DNA from: Adiantum capillus-veneris
Lineage: Eukaryota > Streptophyta > Polypodiopsida > Polypodiales > Pteridaceae
Reading direction: 5' to 3'
Assembly (NCBI GenBank): GCA_014529385.2
Contig: CM043962.1
Span: forward strand, 49,010,098-49,074,097
DNA length: 64,000 bases
Shown in pieces: positions 20,695 to 31,705 of this stretch; the stretch's first letter is position 1; the number at the start of each line of letters is the position of its first letter. Under the pieces are notes generated by a model. That model worked only from the letters and a program-made list of their open reading frames with translations, was not told the origin of the DNA and made no database searches. A program made the translations under genes and the position numbers.

Positions 20695-22140
20695 ATTGTT
20701 GTAAAGTGAACTTTGAAGTTTGGATGGTCAAGTGTTTATAATCGCTAATGAGAGATGTTAAGTGGTGTAAGCTTTCATTACCAAGTTCCATCACCATCGA
20801 ATTCACGGTTTGGGAGCACTCTGCTGCATGCCTCGGATTCTGGAGACTCTTAAGTTAAAAGCTGAATTGATTGTTAATTTTTGTCTTTTAGAAAAAGGGA
20901 CAATTGCCCTACCTCCACTCAGAGGGTTATAAAGGAAACTCAAGGGTCATTTGAAGAATGAACATGGAGATCTTTGACTTGGGCGATCAGCCAAGCACAC
21001 AGAGCTTGCGCTTTCCCTTCAGCGATTTGGATCGGCAACAGGTCAAACGGATTTGCACTTTTGATGCCAATCTATCATTGGCTACATCCACCTGAGCTTG
21101 ATCATCCCTACCTGGCTACGCTTGGTTCTAGCGTTTTGGTGGTCAGCCCTCTAAACCGTCACCTGTCCTTTTGGTCGCGGAAAGTGAATGCCATGCCATC
21201 TACTACAACAACATATTCAAGGACCAGACACATCAGCAACACGTCAAAGGGGCTCACGCTTTTGATGCCAATCTACTATCGGTCACCTCCACCTGGGCTT
21301 GATCGTCCCTACCTGGCTACCCCTGGTACTAGTGTTTTGGTGGTCAGCGCTGTTGTCGTGTCGCTCCGCTTCCATGATCAAAAAACGATTATGGGATGCA
21401 AATTATGCATGTTTGAAGTGTATACCTTATTTGTGCAGTGATGGGGCATTGATGTAAGCAAGAGCATACAATTATGTATGTTAAATGTGGATTTTGGGGC
21501 CAATAAGTGTGGCTTTGATGCCTGTGAGCCGGGACTATTGGAAGTTGCCAAAAGCGCAAGTTTATGGGCTGATTATGTAGTGCTCGAAGAGCTCTCCAAG
21601 CCTGTGTTCGCTGATCGGAGTCCGGACACGGAAGTTATGAGCACATAAATATTTTCTAGGGGTCAAGTCTACAGTTCTTGGGCCGACTTTGAAGTGCGTG
21701 CCCGGGTGATTGGGTTCAGGTTGTCAAGGTTTCGGTTGATAGTCTCTGAGACAAGTTACAAGATGTGCTTAGTTGCCCTCAGATCAAATTCTGGATGCTT
21801 AATGTGGGTGAAAAGAAGGGAAGCTCAACGAGCTTTACTGTGCCCGGATCACTGAGATAGATTAGTTATAAGCATTTTTTTGGGATTTTGATACTCTGAC
21901 ACAAGCTAACTTGGTTCGATGCACAGGTTTTGCTTGAGTTGCAAGCCAAGTTTGGAGCTTGGGGTTTGGAATCTAGATGAGGGGATTGTAACCCTTACGG
22001 GTTTTTCAAGCCGACATTTGGACTCCAGGAGAAGGCCTTGCGCCCAAAAGAGTATATACTCTTTAGTATGCTTAGGTGGGAAGGGTGGCTTCAAGCAACG
22101 ACGGCGCTGTAGTTGCCCCTCCCCCTTTGCCTTGAAGCTA
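20695..22140. other. Unassigned DNA with an internal tandem duplication
   Basis: No gene recognised. Segments 21050-21155 and 21240-21350 are related: both have TTTTGATGCCAATCTA, then GCTTGATC.TCCCTACCTGG and GTTTTGGTGGTCAGC. The segment between (TTTTGGTCGCGGAAAGTGAA...) resembles 35428-35490 (TTTTGATCGCGGTAAGTGAA...), so both are probably pieces of one dispersed repeat. A palindromic GAGTATATACTC lies near 22051. Confidence 0.6.
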
Positions 22141-22340
22141 AAGAAAAACTTCTATATTTAGGAAAGAAAGAAAAGGTAAAGGTAAAGGGGAGACCTTACA
22201 AGGGAGGAAAACGACAGGAGGAGGGAAAGGAAGGAAAGGAAGAGAAGAAGAGAAAGAAGGAAAAAGAAAAAAGAAAAAGGAAAGAAAAGAAGAGGAAAGA
22301 ATAAGATAAAGAAGAAGAAGAAAAAGAAAGAAAGGGATAG
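22141..22340. repeat. Purine-rich tract
   Basis: About 200 bp of almost pure A/G on the plus strand (AAAGAAAGAAAAGG and similar). It is followed by a (CT)n tract at 22415-22466. Frames here encode Lys/Glu runs and are not genes. Confidence 0.9.
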
Positions 22341-22409
22341 GGTTCTCTCTCACGCAGTTTGTTGGCTTGAGGAAGCGAGGGACATCGAAGGAGAGGTAAG
22401 GGGTTTTTT

Positions 22410-22468
<59 letters not shown>

Positions 22469-22554
22469 ATAGACGGATGACATACACACAATGTACATTT
22501 GATTTGTCTCATAGGCCGATTTCGGCCTGACATAGACGTTAAAAATCTTTCTTT

Positions 22555-22870
22555 CTTCTTTCTTTCTTTCTCTCTCTCTCTCTGCCCCCCCTGCTCTGCA
22601 CCCGCACCCGCTGCCCCTGCTCGCGTTGTCCCCTGCTCGCCCGCTGCTCTGCTGCACGCTCACTCCCCTGCCACAGTTCCACCTGCTCGCGCTGCCCTGC
22701 TGCTCTGTTGCGCGCTGCAGCTTTGCACCCCTTGCCGCCGCCCCGCTCCCGCTGTCTGCCGCACCGGCTCCGCGCTGCTGCCCCCTGCTGCCACTCCCGC
22801 CCTGCACCCCTGCTCCTGCCTCTTCCCTCCCCCCCTGCTGACACGCTTTCCCCCCGCCCCCCCTTGCTGT
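22555..22870 (+). repeat. C/T-rich leader of the LINE
   Basis: About 315 bp of CTGC/CCCGC-rich sequence, almost devoid of A. Directly after it, 22873-23170 is purine-rich with repeated GCGTAGAGAGAGAA units. The long open frames on both strands are compositional. Confidence 0.8.
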
Positions 22871-22872
22871 CC

Positions 22873-23115
22873 GAGCGTAGAGAGAGAATGGAAGTAAAGA
22901 AACAAGCGTTAAGAGAGAAGCAGAAAAGCGTAGAGAGAGAAAGAGAGAAAAAATGGTGCGTAGAGAGAGAAAGAGGGCAGAGAGAAAATTTGGTTTTTCA
23001 AGCGTAGAGAGAGAAGGTTTGCGAGCGGAGAGAGAGAAAGAGGGTTAGTTATATATATATATATATATAAAAAAAGAGAGAGACTTAGCCACGTAGAGAG
23101 AGAAAACCCAGCCGC

Positions 23116-23170
<55 letters not shown>
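22873..23170 (+). repeat. GCGTAGAGAGAGA repeats and (GA)n in the LINE leader
   Basis: About seven imperfect copies of AGCGTAGAGAGAGAA, an AT run at 23050-23068 and a (GA)n tract at about 23120-23168. This resembles promoter-like repeat monomers seen in 5' UTRs of some LINEs, but no promoter activity can be inferred directly. Confidence 0.8.
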
Positions 23171-23172
<2 letters not shown>

Positions 23173-23231
23173 AAAAGCTACTCCTTTTCACTCCTATATC
23201 CCTCTCCCTCTCCTGTGGCGTCCTTCCGACC

Positions 23232-23721
23232 ATGAGGAAGCAGAATGGCAAAGATGACCCGATGGAGGATGCCATCCAAAAATGCAAAGAAGAACTGAGC
23301 GAGTCCATCAGCATGATCAACTGCCACCTCCTAGGTACTATCAACATACTCGACGCGCGCGTGCACTCTGGTGGGAGTCAACGAGCAGACGCATACGAGG
23401 GCCTAGAGAGTGGGCACAAAGAAAAGCGGGAGCAACGTAGAAACCTCGAAGGAAAGGGCACTCATTCTCCACTTCCCCTCCATGGAAGCGAAGAAGGATT
23501 TCCTGAAGAAGAGACCGACTATAGAGAAGACTGGCATCTTTCTTGGAGATGACCTCACCCTCTCGCAGATTGCTCATATGCAAGAAGTAATGCTGGAAAT
23601 TAGAGCAGCAAGGGAAGATTGCTTCTTACAGAGATGGAAAGGTGGTGATATTGGAGCGACATCCCGCATGACGGTGCGAGACCTATGGGACCACACTAAA
23701 GATGGCAACCTGGAATTGTAA
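23232..23721 (+). pseudogene. LINE ORF1-like protein remnant
   Basis: One frame starts MRKQNGKDDPMEDAIQKCKE. After a shift near 23420 another reads RALILHFPSMEAKKDFLKK and then IFLGDDLTLSQIAHMQEVML, followed by a short region ending TVRDLWDHTK. The charged, helical start and the later block fit an RNA-binding ORF1 located before the endonuclease. A specific domain was not verifiable by eye. It is frameshifted. Confidence 0.5.
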
Positions 23722-24640
23722 CGGTTCACTTCGTCTTGATGTAGGGGCCTTTGAGGATAGCTTCACAGGGAGAGACGTCATCTTCTACTCTGAGACGCAT
23801 CAAGCCCCTGCGCAATCCATGCCACAGGTGAGCGGATATAGATGGGAGACAGCCTGCAGACAAGAGATCAGATTGGAGCATCGATGACGAGGCTCAGGGG
23901 GAGTGGCAGTTCTATTCAGGGAGTTGTTGCAGCCATTGATATATATAACGTGCAAGGATGAGCATGCTAGGTACATGTGGGTGAGGCTCAGGGCAGAGAC
24001 TGGCAGATACCTCTACATTGCTATCTGTTACTTTCCTCCTAGTACGTCAGTATATGCATCACCTAGGGGACAATCCCCCTTTGCTATTTTGGATAATGAC
24101 ATATGGGAGTTTTCTAAGGATGGTGACATTATCATATAAGGGGATTTCAATGCTAGGACTGCCCACCACCAGACAATATTTTATGATACTTCCGAGAAAA
24201 TGCTTAGGGAGCTGGACGTTACAAAGATGGGTCTATCCAAATTATCACAAGATGAGGAATACACGGAATATGGCAGATACTTGATAGATATGGGAACCGC
24301 ACATAGATTGGCCATTTTAAATGGCCCACAAAGATTTTTGACAGCTGGCGATTTTACTTGCTTTCCACACTGACATGGTGCCAGCACAATGGATTATGTT
24401 ATGGCCCAGCCAGGTCTCATTCCATTCTTTCAAGATTTCATGGTGGGCACTAGGCCAGTTGGAGTAGCAATTAATCATGCTATCTTGTCCTTCACCCTGA
24501 CGTTTCAGTTCAGCACAGCTCCATTAAGAGAGGTCCCTACACACATCCGGTATACCTTCATGAGGAAGACGGACTGTGTGTATATGGATGAGATATACAG
24601 GAAGCTATGCACCCAGGAGCCAGGACGGCCACTAGATTGA
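23702..24640 (+). pseudogene. LINE endonuclease domain (AP/EEP type)
   Basis: Reads MATWNCNGSLRLD (start of the fold), IFYSETHQAP (metal-binding Glu motif), GGVAVLFRE, IAICYFPPS and GDFNART, the catalytic DFN motif, then TMDYVM near the end. All lie in one frame with stops at about 23885, 24137, 24371 and 24638, several consistent with CGA-to-TGA decay. The enzyme would nick target DNA to prime reverse transcription. Confidence 0.85.
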
Positions 24641-24727
24641 CTCACTCAGATACTGACAGAGACGCTCCATGATGCAGCATCGGAAGCATACCCCCACAGC
24701 CAGCCAACACGGAGACGATCTGGAAAA

Positions 24728-25174
24728 ATGCCCCAGAACAGTTGGTATGATGAGGAGTGTAGAGAGATGAGGATCGAGTTACAAAGGGAAGTGCTCATGG
24801 GTATTACCACACAGACAGTCACGGATTATCTTTCGCCGCCTAGTGCGACGGAAGAAAAGGGCTTATTTATCCCAGCTAGAGCAAGATCTGTATCAGTTAT
24901 TTATAAGTCAGGACTCGGGCGAAGCATGGAGGCTATTCCACGAACATTCACCACCACCATCAGTCACCTCCACTGAGACATGGGGGGAATATGCCACATC
25001 TCTCTACACAGCATCAGGACAACCACCTCTACCGGACCCACTAGAGACATGCTCGGAGACATGTTCTTTCTTTACTGCCGAGAGAGTAAGGAAAGCTATT
25101 GACAGGATGAAGACAAGGAGAGCACATGATCATGATGGTCTGGTAGCAGAGCATTTTATCCATGCCAGAGATAT
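24728..25174 (+). pseudogene. LINE RT N-terminal part, left of element E
   Basis: Contains MPQNSWYDEECREMR, a frame change near 24840, AWRLFHEHSPPPS and RVRKAIDRMKTRRAHDHDGL, which is typical of the linker and first RT blocks of LINEs. It ends within HARD at the GATAT target site. Confidence 0.8.
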
Positions 25175-25607
25175 TGTAAGGATTCTAGTCGCTAATTCTT
25201 AATAATGTACTTAAACTCATGATTAAGACTTAAGAAACTGAAACTGAACTCAGAACAAGACTTAGAAGACTCTGTGTTTTATATTGATTGAAAGTGTGAT
25301 ACAAGGGTTCCTTTTATAGGAATTGAATAGTCATCAGTGAAGAGGCATGTCTCTTTGTGAAGAGACATGACTTTAGGCGAAAAGACACATCCTTTCAGCG
25401 AAGAGCTGCAACCATTGGGTGAAGAGTAGCATCCGTAAGGTGAAGGGGTGTGACCAGTCGTCGAAGGAGTGTGGCTTTTGGCGAAGAGGTATGTCTTTTG
25501 GGCGAAGGGGTGTGACCATTCGAGAACAGGAGTCCTCTGGGTTAGTCACACTTCGCATCTGCATCTGTAATAAATCAAGAAGAGTGTAACTAGTCACAAT
25601 CGTGACA
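25175..25607 (-). repeat. Element E 3' LTR
   Basis: 433 bp, TGTAAGGATTC...CGTGACA on plus. It contains about eight degenerate units of 25-30 bp around GCGAAGAGGTATGTCTTTTG, and a perfect 10-bp stem hairpin at 25346-25369 (CATGTCTCTT, loop TGTG, AAGAGACATG). Confidence 0.95.
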
Positions 25608-25649
25608 TTCCCTCCCATTTACATTAAAACCCCGTGTTCAGATGAAAGT

Positions 25650-25932
25650 CTTCCGCTTTTCAAAGAATTCTTGAAGGAGGTTTGGGTACTGCTGCATATC
25701 TTCATCCGTCTGCCAAGTTGAGTGACTCATCAAGATCCATCCACTTGACAAGAAATTCTGTTGTGATCTTTCGTCTTGTTTCTTTTTGTCTTACATCAAG
25801 AATCTTTTCTAGAACAAGAATTATGTGTTCATCTTCAATTTCTGGCACATAAGAAGATAAGTCCGGAATTGGCGAATCTCCTTGTATGTATTGTTTGAGC
25901 CAAGAAATGTGGAAAGTTGGATGAAGTTTTCC
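25650..25932 (-). pseudogene. Element E chromodomain-like tail
   Basis: After a stop at 25933 the reading continues LHPTFHISWLKQYIQGDSPI, KILDVRQKETRRKITTE and FLVKWMDLDES. It then needs a one-base shift to read TWQTDEDMQQYPNLLQEF. The FLVKW...TW...Y.L..F pattern is a chromodomain at the integrase end. Confidence 0.75.
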
Positions 25933-26646
25933 CTATGAGAGTGGAAGTTCCAACTTGTAATTGACAACTGAGTACTTCTTGATTATTTTGAAAGGTCCAT
26001 AGAAGCGAGGGCGCAACTTTGGAAAGACCGATTTCACCGTTTTGTAGCGATGAGGTGCTACATATAATAAAACCAAATCTCCCTCTTGGAAATCTGCATG
26101 TCGTCGATGCTTATTGGCTTGTTTCTGGTACTTTTGTTGGACATGAAGCAACTTGTCACGTACTTGAATAAGTACATCTTGCATTTCTTGAACCAACTGA
26201 TCTGCTAGAGCTACTTTGTGTTGAAGAACAAAGTTTGTCGGTATAAGAGGAGTATGCCCGTAAGCTGCTTGGAATGGAGTCATGCCAGTTACTGAATGGA
26301 TAGAGTTATTGTACGCGAACTCTACAAGTGGCAAATACTCTTCCCATGATCCCAATCGAATTTGTATGTAATGTCGAAGCATTTCTTCCAAAATTTGATT
26401 CACTCTTTCTGTCTGCCCATTAGTTTGAGGATGGTATGCTGAGCTGAATAACAAATTTGTACCAAGGGATTTGAAAAGGGATGTCCAAAAATGCCCTGTG
26501 AATTTTGGGTCTCTGTTTGAAACAATAGACTTTGGTAATCCATGTAATCTGAAAATGTGTTGCACAAATAATTGCGCAACGTCTGGTGCCGAGGCAGCTT
26601 TCTTGCAAGGAATAAAGTGTGCCATCTTTGAAAACCGATCCACCAC
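25933..26646 (-). pseudogene. Element E integrase core and C-terminal domain
   Basis: 237 codons: MVDRFSKMAHFIPCKKA, SIVSNRDPKFTGHFW (second catalytic Asp region, with SNRD for SDRD), [17 protein letters not shown] (catalytic Glu), VEFAYNNSIHSVTGMTPF, and the GPY/F region FYGPFKIIKKYS. A stop follows. The first catalytic Asp lies upstream across a break (NMDFITTLPR near 26695). Confidence 0.9.
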
Positions 26647-27302
26647 TACGAGAATCTATGCATTGCCTTTTTGAGAACGAGGCAATGTAGTGATAAAATC
26701 CATGTTGACACTTTCCCATCTTTCTTGAGGTACGGGCAAAGGATGAAGTAACCCTTGAGGAAGTTGTCGAGAGGCCTTCATTGTTTGACAAGAATGACAA
26801 GCTTTTACAAACTTGATAACATCTTGCTGCATTTGTGGCCAAAAATATGTAATCTGTATGTCTTGTTGATGCCTGGATGAGCAGCAAAAGGGACTTCATG
26901 ATGTTCTTGGATCAAAATTTTCCGCAATGGTGTATTGTGTGGAACATAAATGCGATCAATGTAATACAGCAACTCATTGACAATGGTGTAAGCTGCAAAC
27001 ATATTCATCTCTGCAGGAGTCGGAGTAGAGGATTTAAGGGCTTGAAATGCATCCCCAAAATCTCGATCTGTCAAATACTCATGCTTGAAACAAGCAGGTA
27101 TCTCCATCTGCACACCGAAAATGGCAAAATTGATGGCTCGAGGAAGACGGCTTAAGGCATCTGCAACTGCATTTGCAAGGCCTCGCACGTATTGAATAAT
27201 CATATGAAAATTTGCCAAGAACTCAACCCATCGTCCTTGACGAGGATTCATCACTGGTTGAGTAAAAATGTATATCAATGATTGATGATCTGTCTGCACC
27301 AC
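26647..27302 (-). pseudogene. Element E RNase H end and integrase zinc finger
   Basis: Reads [35 protein letters not shown] and VADALSRLPRAI (RNase H end). It then has KILIQEHHEVPFAAHPGINK (HHCC histidines). A frameshift near 26860 follows, with QQDVIKFVKACHSC (the CC pair) in another frame. It is one base out of frame with the RT reading. Confidence 0.88.
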
Positions 27303-29206
27303 GGAATATGCGCCAAGAAGATAATGTTTCCAAGTGCGGTAGCATGAACAATGGCTAAAAATTCCTTGTCATAAACTGGGTATCTCATTTGTATGGCTGA
27401 AAATTTGCGGCTGTCAAAAGCAATGACACGCTCATTCTGCATAACACCACCTCCAGAAGCACGATCTGACGAATCGGTCATGACCTGAAAAGGTTGAGTT
27501 GGATCTGCAATAGCCAAAACTGGAGTTGTCGTCAAGGCATGTTTAAGGGCTTTGAACGACTGTTCTGCTTCTTCAGTCCATTGAAGTTTATCTTGCTTGG
27601 TAAGCTCAGTCAAAGGAGCTGCAATGTCGGAGAATTTGTGGACCTTGGTATGATAAAAGTTTGCAAGTCCCAAAAAGGAGCGCACATCTGAGATGGTGAG
27701 CGGTAAAGGCCAATCCACTATGACCTGTATTTTCTTGGGATCGACTGCAACGCCACTGGCAGAAATAATGTGACCAAGGTATTCCACTTGATTCTTGAAG
27801 AAATCACTTTTCTTCTTATTGATGTATAGCACATTGGTTCGCAAAACTTGGAAGACAAGCTTCAAATGTTCCTTGTGATCAGCCATCGTTCGACTGAAAA
27901 CTAAAATGTCATCCAAATATACGATCACGAACTTGTCCAAGTATAGTCCGAATATTTCGTTCATCAGCGTCATGAAAGAGGCCGGGGCATTGGTTAACCC
28001 GAATGGTAATACCAGAAATTCATAGTGACCATACTTTGTGCGAAAAGCTATTTTATACTCATCACCAATGCGAATGCGAATTTGGTGATACCCTGATTTT
28101 AGATCAATTTTGGAGTAGATTTTTGCTCCCAATAACTGATCAAATAACTCGTCAATGCGAGGCAGGGGAAACTTGTTTTTGATCGTCAACTTATTCAAAG
28201 CACGATAGTCGATGCAAAGACGCATAGACCCATCCTTCTTTTTGACCAACAGAACAGGAGCTCCAAAGGGACTTTTGCTTGGGCGAATATGACCTTTATC
28301 CAACAAATCTTCTAGCTGCCGCTGTATCTCTTGAGACTCTGAGTATGAAACTCGATAAGGGGCTCGAATTGGTGGAGGTTGGCCGGAGATCAAATCAATG
28401 GGATGATCCACGGGACGCCGAGGAGGCAAAGTTGTTGGTAGCTTGTCGGGAAACAAGTCCAAATGTGGTTGAAAGAAGGGTTGTTGCAAATAGGCAATTT
28501 TTGAGGAGGATTTAACTTCTGCTTCTTCTGCACCGGGTTTAGCATCTCTTAACATGATTAAGGCAGTAGCACAATCACGTTTTCGAACCAGCCGTTTGAC
28601 TTGTAAAGCAGAAACCAATATAATGGGTTTGGCACTGAAAAGACCACGAAGCTCTATTTCCTGTTGCTTGTGAAAGAGCCGAATTGAGTGATCTCTAAAA
28701 CTGATTATTGGATCATACTGAAATAACCAAGATTGGCCAAGGATCAAGTCGTAATGTGACAAGGGCATAACTGAAAAACCAAGCTGATCTTGGTAATCCT
28801 GTATCTGAAAATCCAGCTTTTCAATCCTTTTGTTGCACTCGAGGAAGGAACCATCAGCAAGTTCTACTTGGTAAGCTGCCTCACTAGGTTGAGTTTGAAG
28901 GCGCAATTTAGTAATCAAAGATGTGCTGACGAAATTAGTAGAACACCCATTGTCCACAAGAACATTGATTGGCTGCTTGCCAACAAAGCCAAGGAGGCTG
29001 AGAACCTGATTCGAAAGATCCACTGGAGCAGTAACATGATTCCGAGTATTCATCATTAAGGCACTTACAACCTTGGACACTCGAACACACCGTGCTGCTT
29101 GTTTGCCTTTGTCTGGGACAGGAGGTTGGCTGTGGACAGTTTTGCAATTGTGGTCTCCATGTGAGAATTCTGGCGAGGATTTGAAGGATTTGGCTTCTTG
29201 GGGCAT
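27275..29206 (-). CDS. Element E pol: protease, RT, RNase H (643 codons)
   Basis: A long open frame. The protease loop [10 protein letters not shown] is at residues 83-92, followed by [13 protein letters not shown] has [54 protein letters not shown] and [15 protein letters not shown] (YLDD near residue 430). RNase H starts [15 protein letters not shown] and [11 protein letters not shown]. It overlaps the end of gag in the -1 frame, an arrangement used for programmed frameshifting in retroelements; the slip site was not identified. The protease has Asn in place of Ser/Thr. Confidence 0.93.
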   Translation of the reverse strand: MPQEAKSFKSSPEFSHGDHNCKTVHSQPPVPDKGKQAARCVRVSKVVSALMMNTRNHVTAPVDLSNQVLSLLGFVGKQPINVLVDNGCSTNFVSTSLITKLRLQTQPSEAAYQVELADGSFLECNKRIEKLDFQIQDYQDQLGFSVMPLSHYDLILGQSWLFQYDPIISFRDHSIRLFHKQQEIELRGLFSAKPIILVSALQVKRLVRKRDCATALIMLRDAKPGAEEAEVKSSSKIAYLQQPFFQPHLDLFPDKLPTTLPPRRPVDHPIDLISGQPPPIRAPYRVSYSESQEIQRQLEDLLDKGHIRPSKSPFGAPVLLVKKKDGSMRLCIDYRALNKLTIKNKFPLPRIDELFDQLLGAKIYSKIDLKSGYHQIRIRIGDEYKIAFRTKYGHYEFLVLPFGLTNAPASFMTLMNEIFGLYLDKFVIVYLDDILVFSRTMADHKEHLKLVFQVLRTNVLYINKKKSDFFKNQVEYLGHIISASGVAVDPKKIQVIVDWPLPLTISDVRSFLGLANFYHTKVHKFSDIAAPLTELTKQDKLQWTEEAEQSFKALKHALTTTPVLAIADPTQPFQVMTDSSDRASGGGVMQNERVIAFDSRKFSAIQMRYPVYDKEFLAIVHATALGNIIFLAHIPWCRQIINH

Positions 29207-30339
29207 TCATACCATCTGTGATCTCCATGACAAATTGTACATAATCCTGTACGGTTGGAGTTGGAGATTGAAGGAGCTGATGAAGAGGATTGATGTCCAG
29301 AGGACGTATTCGGCCGAAAATCACGACGACCATTCCTTCTTTGATTGGGACGATTGTTTCGTCGATTCTGATTATTTGCCGAAGAGGAGGCTATGGAAAT
29401 GGCTGCTTGTCCAGAAGATTGGGGTCGGAAAGAAGTTTGTCCAACAGAGTATTGTCTCGAAGAGTGAGCTCCTGAGAAAGAACGCTGACTCTGACCACCT
29501 TGTCCTTGGTAATTACGTTGTGAAGAGCTTGCAGAATTGGAAACTCGATCACCAGGAAGGAAACTTCTGAGTGGGCGCCAATTGTCACCAAGACGCTCAA
29601 CATAAGCGATTGCAGCATCCAGTGTGGCAAGGTTAAATTTATGGACATCATCTCGCAGGGAAGGCTCAAGTCCGTCAACAAAACTGTGGAGTTTGTCGGA
29701 AGGACCGAGTGTCTCTATCTCAAGAGTTAATTTCTGAAACTCTGAGATGTACGCGGCCAAGGAGCCAGTTTGGCTCAGGCGGCGGAGAGAAGACCGGGCG
29801 TGGAAATCGGCATTTGCAGGCTCAAAAGCCTTGCAAAGAACGCGTCGGAATTTGTCCCAAGTAGCGGTGATTTTTCCATCTTTGATGCGGCGACGCCACC
29901 AAAGGAATGCAGTATCCTTCAGTAGAGAGCTAGCCAAAGCAACTTTCTTGCTTTCAATGAGATCAGTATTTGAAAAGTAAACCTCCATTTTGAAAAGCCA
30001 ATGGTCCAGCACGCGCTTATCGCGGCGACCGTTGTATGGCTCGGGCAACTTTGCATCTATCTTCTTTTTTTGTGCTGTGTTTATTATCTTAAAAAGATAT
30101 TTCAATTCAGGATTGTCTACCTCTGGTTCCGGAGCGTCGACTTGCTCAGGAACTGACTCTGCTACCGAAGAAACTGAATGGGTAGCTGGCTGCATCCTCG
30201 AAGAAGAAAAGGCCTACAGGACATCCAAACGTACAGTCATCGATGCAAGACCGGTGGAGAGGGCCTCCTGGAGGATGGACATTTGTTCTCTGAGTATGGC
30301 TATCGGATCGTTTGGTGCAGCACTGCCTGTCTCTGACAT
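29065..30339 (-). pseudogene. Element E gag
   Basis: The ATG at 30339 (MSETGSAAPNDPIAIL) is in frame with the long reading after a single TAG at 30214-30216. It continues with KYLFKIINTAQKKKID, KLPEPYNGRRDKRVLDHWLF, FLWWRRRIKDGKITATWDKF and a Gln/Ser/Arg-rich region. It ends with a knuckle [14 protein letters not shown] (spacing C-2-C-3-H-4-C). The last 140 bp overlap pol. Apart from the TAG it is intact, so the lesion may be recent. Confidence 0.9.
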
Positions 30340-30348
30340 TCTGACGGC

Positions 30349-31059
30349 TCAGAGGGAATATCTCGGAGAAGCTGGAGAGGTGTGGTTGCTGTAAAAAGGT
30401 GAAGCTGCTGCTGATGCTGCGTCCCACTCCTCTAAGAAATCTGGTCCAAGATCCGAATCCTCGATATCTTCCACCTCGTCGATAGGAGGTGTGTCGTCTG
30501 GCGTCAAAGGCGTGTAGTCCGGAAGCTGTAACTCGTTGTGAACCCGAACTAAAGGCTGCTGGGAAATGATGTCGTTTACTGAATCCACGCGACACTCCTT
30601 CAGAGAATAAGCCAAGTGGGGGTACCGGCTCAGTATGTGCTCGTAGTGTGGCAAATGAAGAGGCTCGCATGTAACGATGATATGCCACACCACCCAGCCC
30701 TGTGAGCGCGAGGCATGCCGATGAGTGACATAAACCAAGTAATTTTGGGGCAACACTGCTGGCTGTAATGCAGGTACAGGAGCAGGCTCAGGTGCCGGGA
30801 TGAAGTCGGGAACCTGTCTTTCCTCTGGAACTGGAACTGGAGACGGGGAATCCGAAATGAGAATGACTTCCGGTTCGAATGCGGGTTCCGGTTTGGGTAC
30901 GGGTTCTGCTTCGGGGGTATCTGGTATAATTATCACTTCGGGAGCTGGAGGAGGATTTTCTGGCAATATTTCTTTGGGTACCTCGTCTATGTACGAGAGA
31001 AAATTGACGGGAAAATTGAAGGCATCGTCGTCCATGACTCTGAACAAGCCCGCGTGCAC
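30349..31059 (-). CDS. Element E additional ORF upstream of gag, 236 codons, unknown
   Basis: It lies between the PBS and gag on the sense strand and ends 9 bp before the gag ATG. Residues 20-110 are Pro/Glu/Val-rich with repeated acidic phrases (VIIIPDTPEAEPVPKPEP and VILISDSPSPVPVPE). A more ordered middle follows (LVYVTHRHASRSQGWVVWHI, HYEHILSRYPHLAYSL), then an acidic end (IDEVEDIEDSDLGPDF). No known domain recognised. An intact frame in an element with other lesions suggests it was under selection, but this is inference. Confidence 0.7.
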   Translation of the reverse strand: MHAGLFRVMDDDAFNFPVNFLSYIDEVPKEILPENPPPAPEVIIIPDTPEAEPVPKPEPAFEPEVILISDSPSPVPVPEERQVPDFIPAPEPAPVPALQPAVLPQNYLVYVTHRHASRSQGWVVWHIIVTCEPLHLPHYEHILSRYPHLAYSLKECRVDSVNDIISQQPLVRVHNELQLPDYTPLTPDDTPPIDEVEDIEDSDLGPDFLEEWDAASAAASPFYSNHTSPASPRYSL

Positions 31060-31692
31060 GTCTGTTGATGGCCAGAATTGGTGGCGCGGGAAGTTAGCAG
31101 AAGAGGGTGCGCTGAATTTTGCTCATGAGGGCGCTGTTTTGCCATTGCGCTGGCTGCCGCTGGCCTCTTGGTATTTTTTTAAAATTTTTCCACAAAGGGG
31201 TGCCCAAGGGTGCCCACTTAAAATTAAGTTGGGCGGCCGGCCAAAATCTTTTAATGTAAAAGGATGGCCTTGCTTTAAAAAAATCCAGCGCTGTTTTTTT
31301 TTATTGAAACGCTGCGCTGCTGACTTTTAAAAGCGTAAGCTGCTGCCTCTTCGAAAAAACAGCCAGCGCTGCCTTGTGTAGGCTGCCGTGAGCAAGTTGC
31401 CGGGTGAAGGGTCGGCCTGGACGCATGGGCTCGTGGCTGATGCGCAAGGGAGATCCACGCGAAGCGTCACCTACTGTTGGAGATTCTTACTCCAGAAGTG
31501 CAACTGGTATGCCGCAACACCCACGCTTTCTGCCATCTTCTACTTAGCTTGTTGTATGTGTTTGAGAAAAAAAATTACCTCATGCTGACATGGGTCCTGG
31601 CCATCTTTCTTTTGCTTCCATACAACTCCGGGAAGGGGGAGAGAAGCGGTGAGGGTGAGAGGCTCACAACCTTCGGGTCCCGGGAAAAATTT

Positions 31693-31704
31693 GCTCTGAT
31701 ACCA
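31693..31704 (-). promoter_or_regulatory. Element E primer-binding site
   Basis: GCTCTGATACCA on plus is the exact complement of TGGTATCAGAGC, the plant initiator-tRNA-Met PBS, one base from the LTR. Confidence 0.95.
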
Positions 31705-31705
31705 C

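Noticed and set aside
22196-22897. Long Ala/Arg/Gly- or Pro/Cys-rich frames on both strands
   Set aside because: Compositional effect of the A-poor C/T-rich LINE leader; no domain and no start context.
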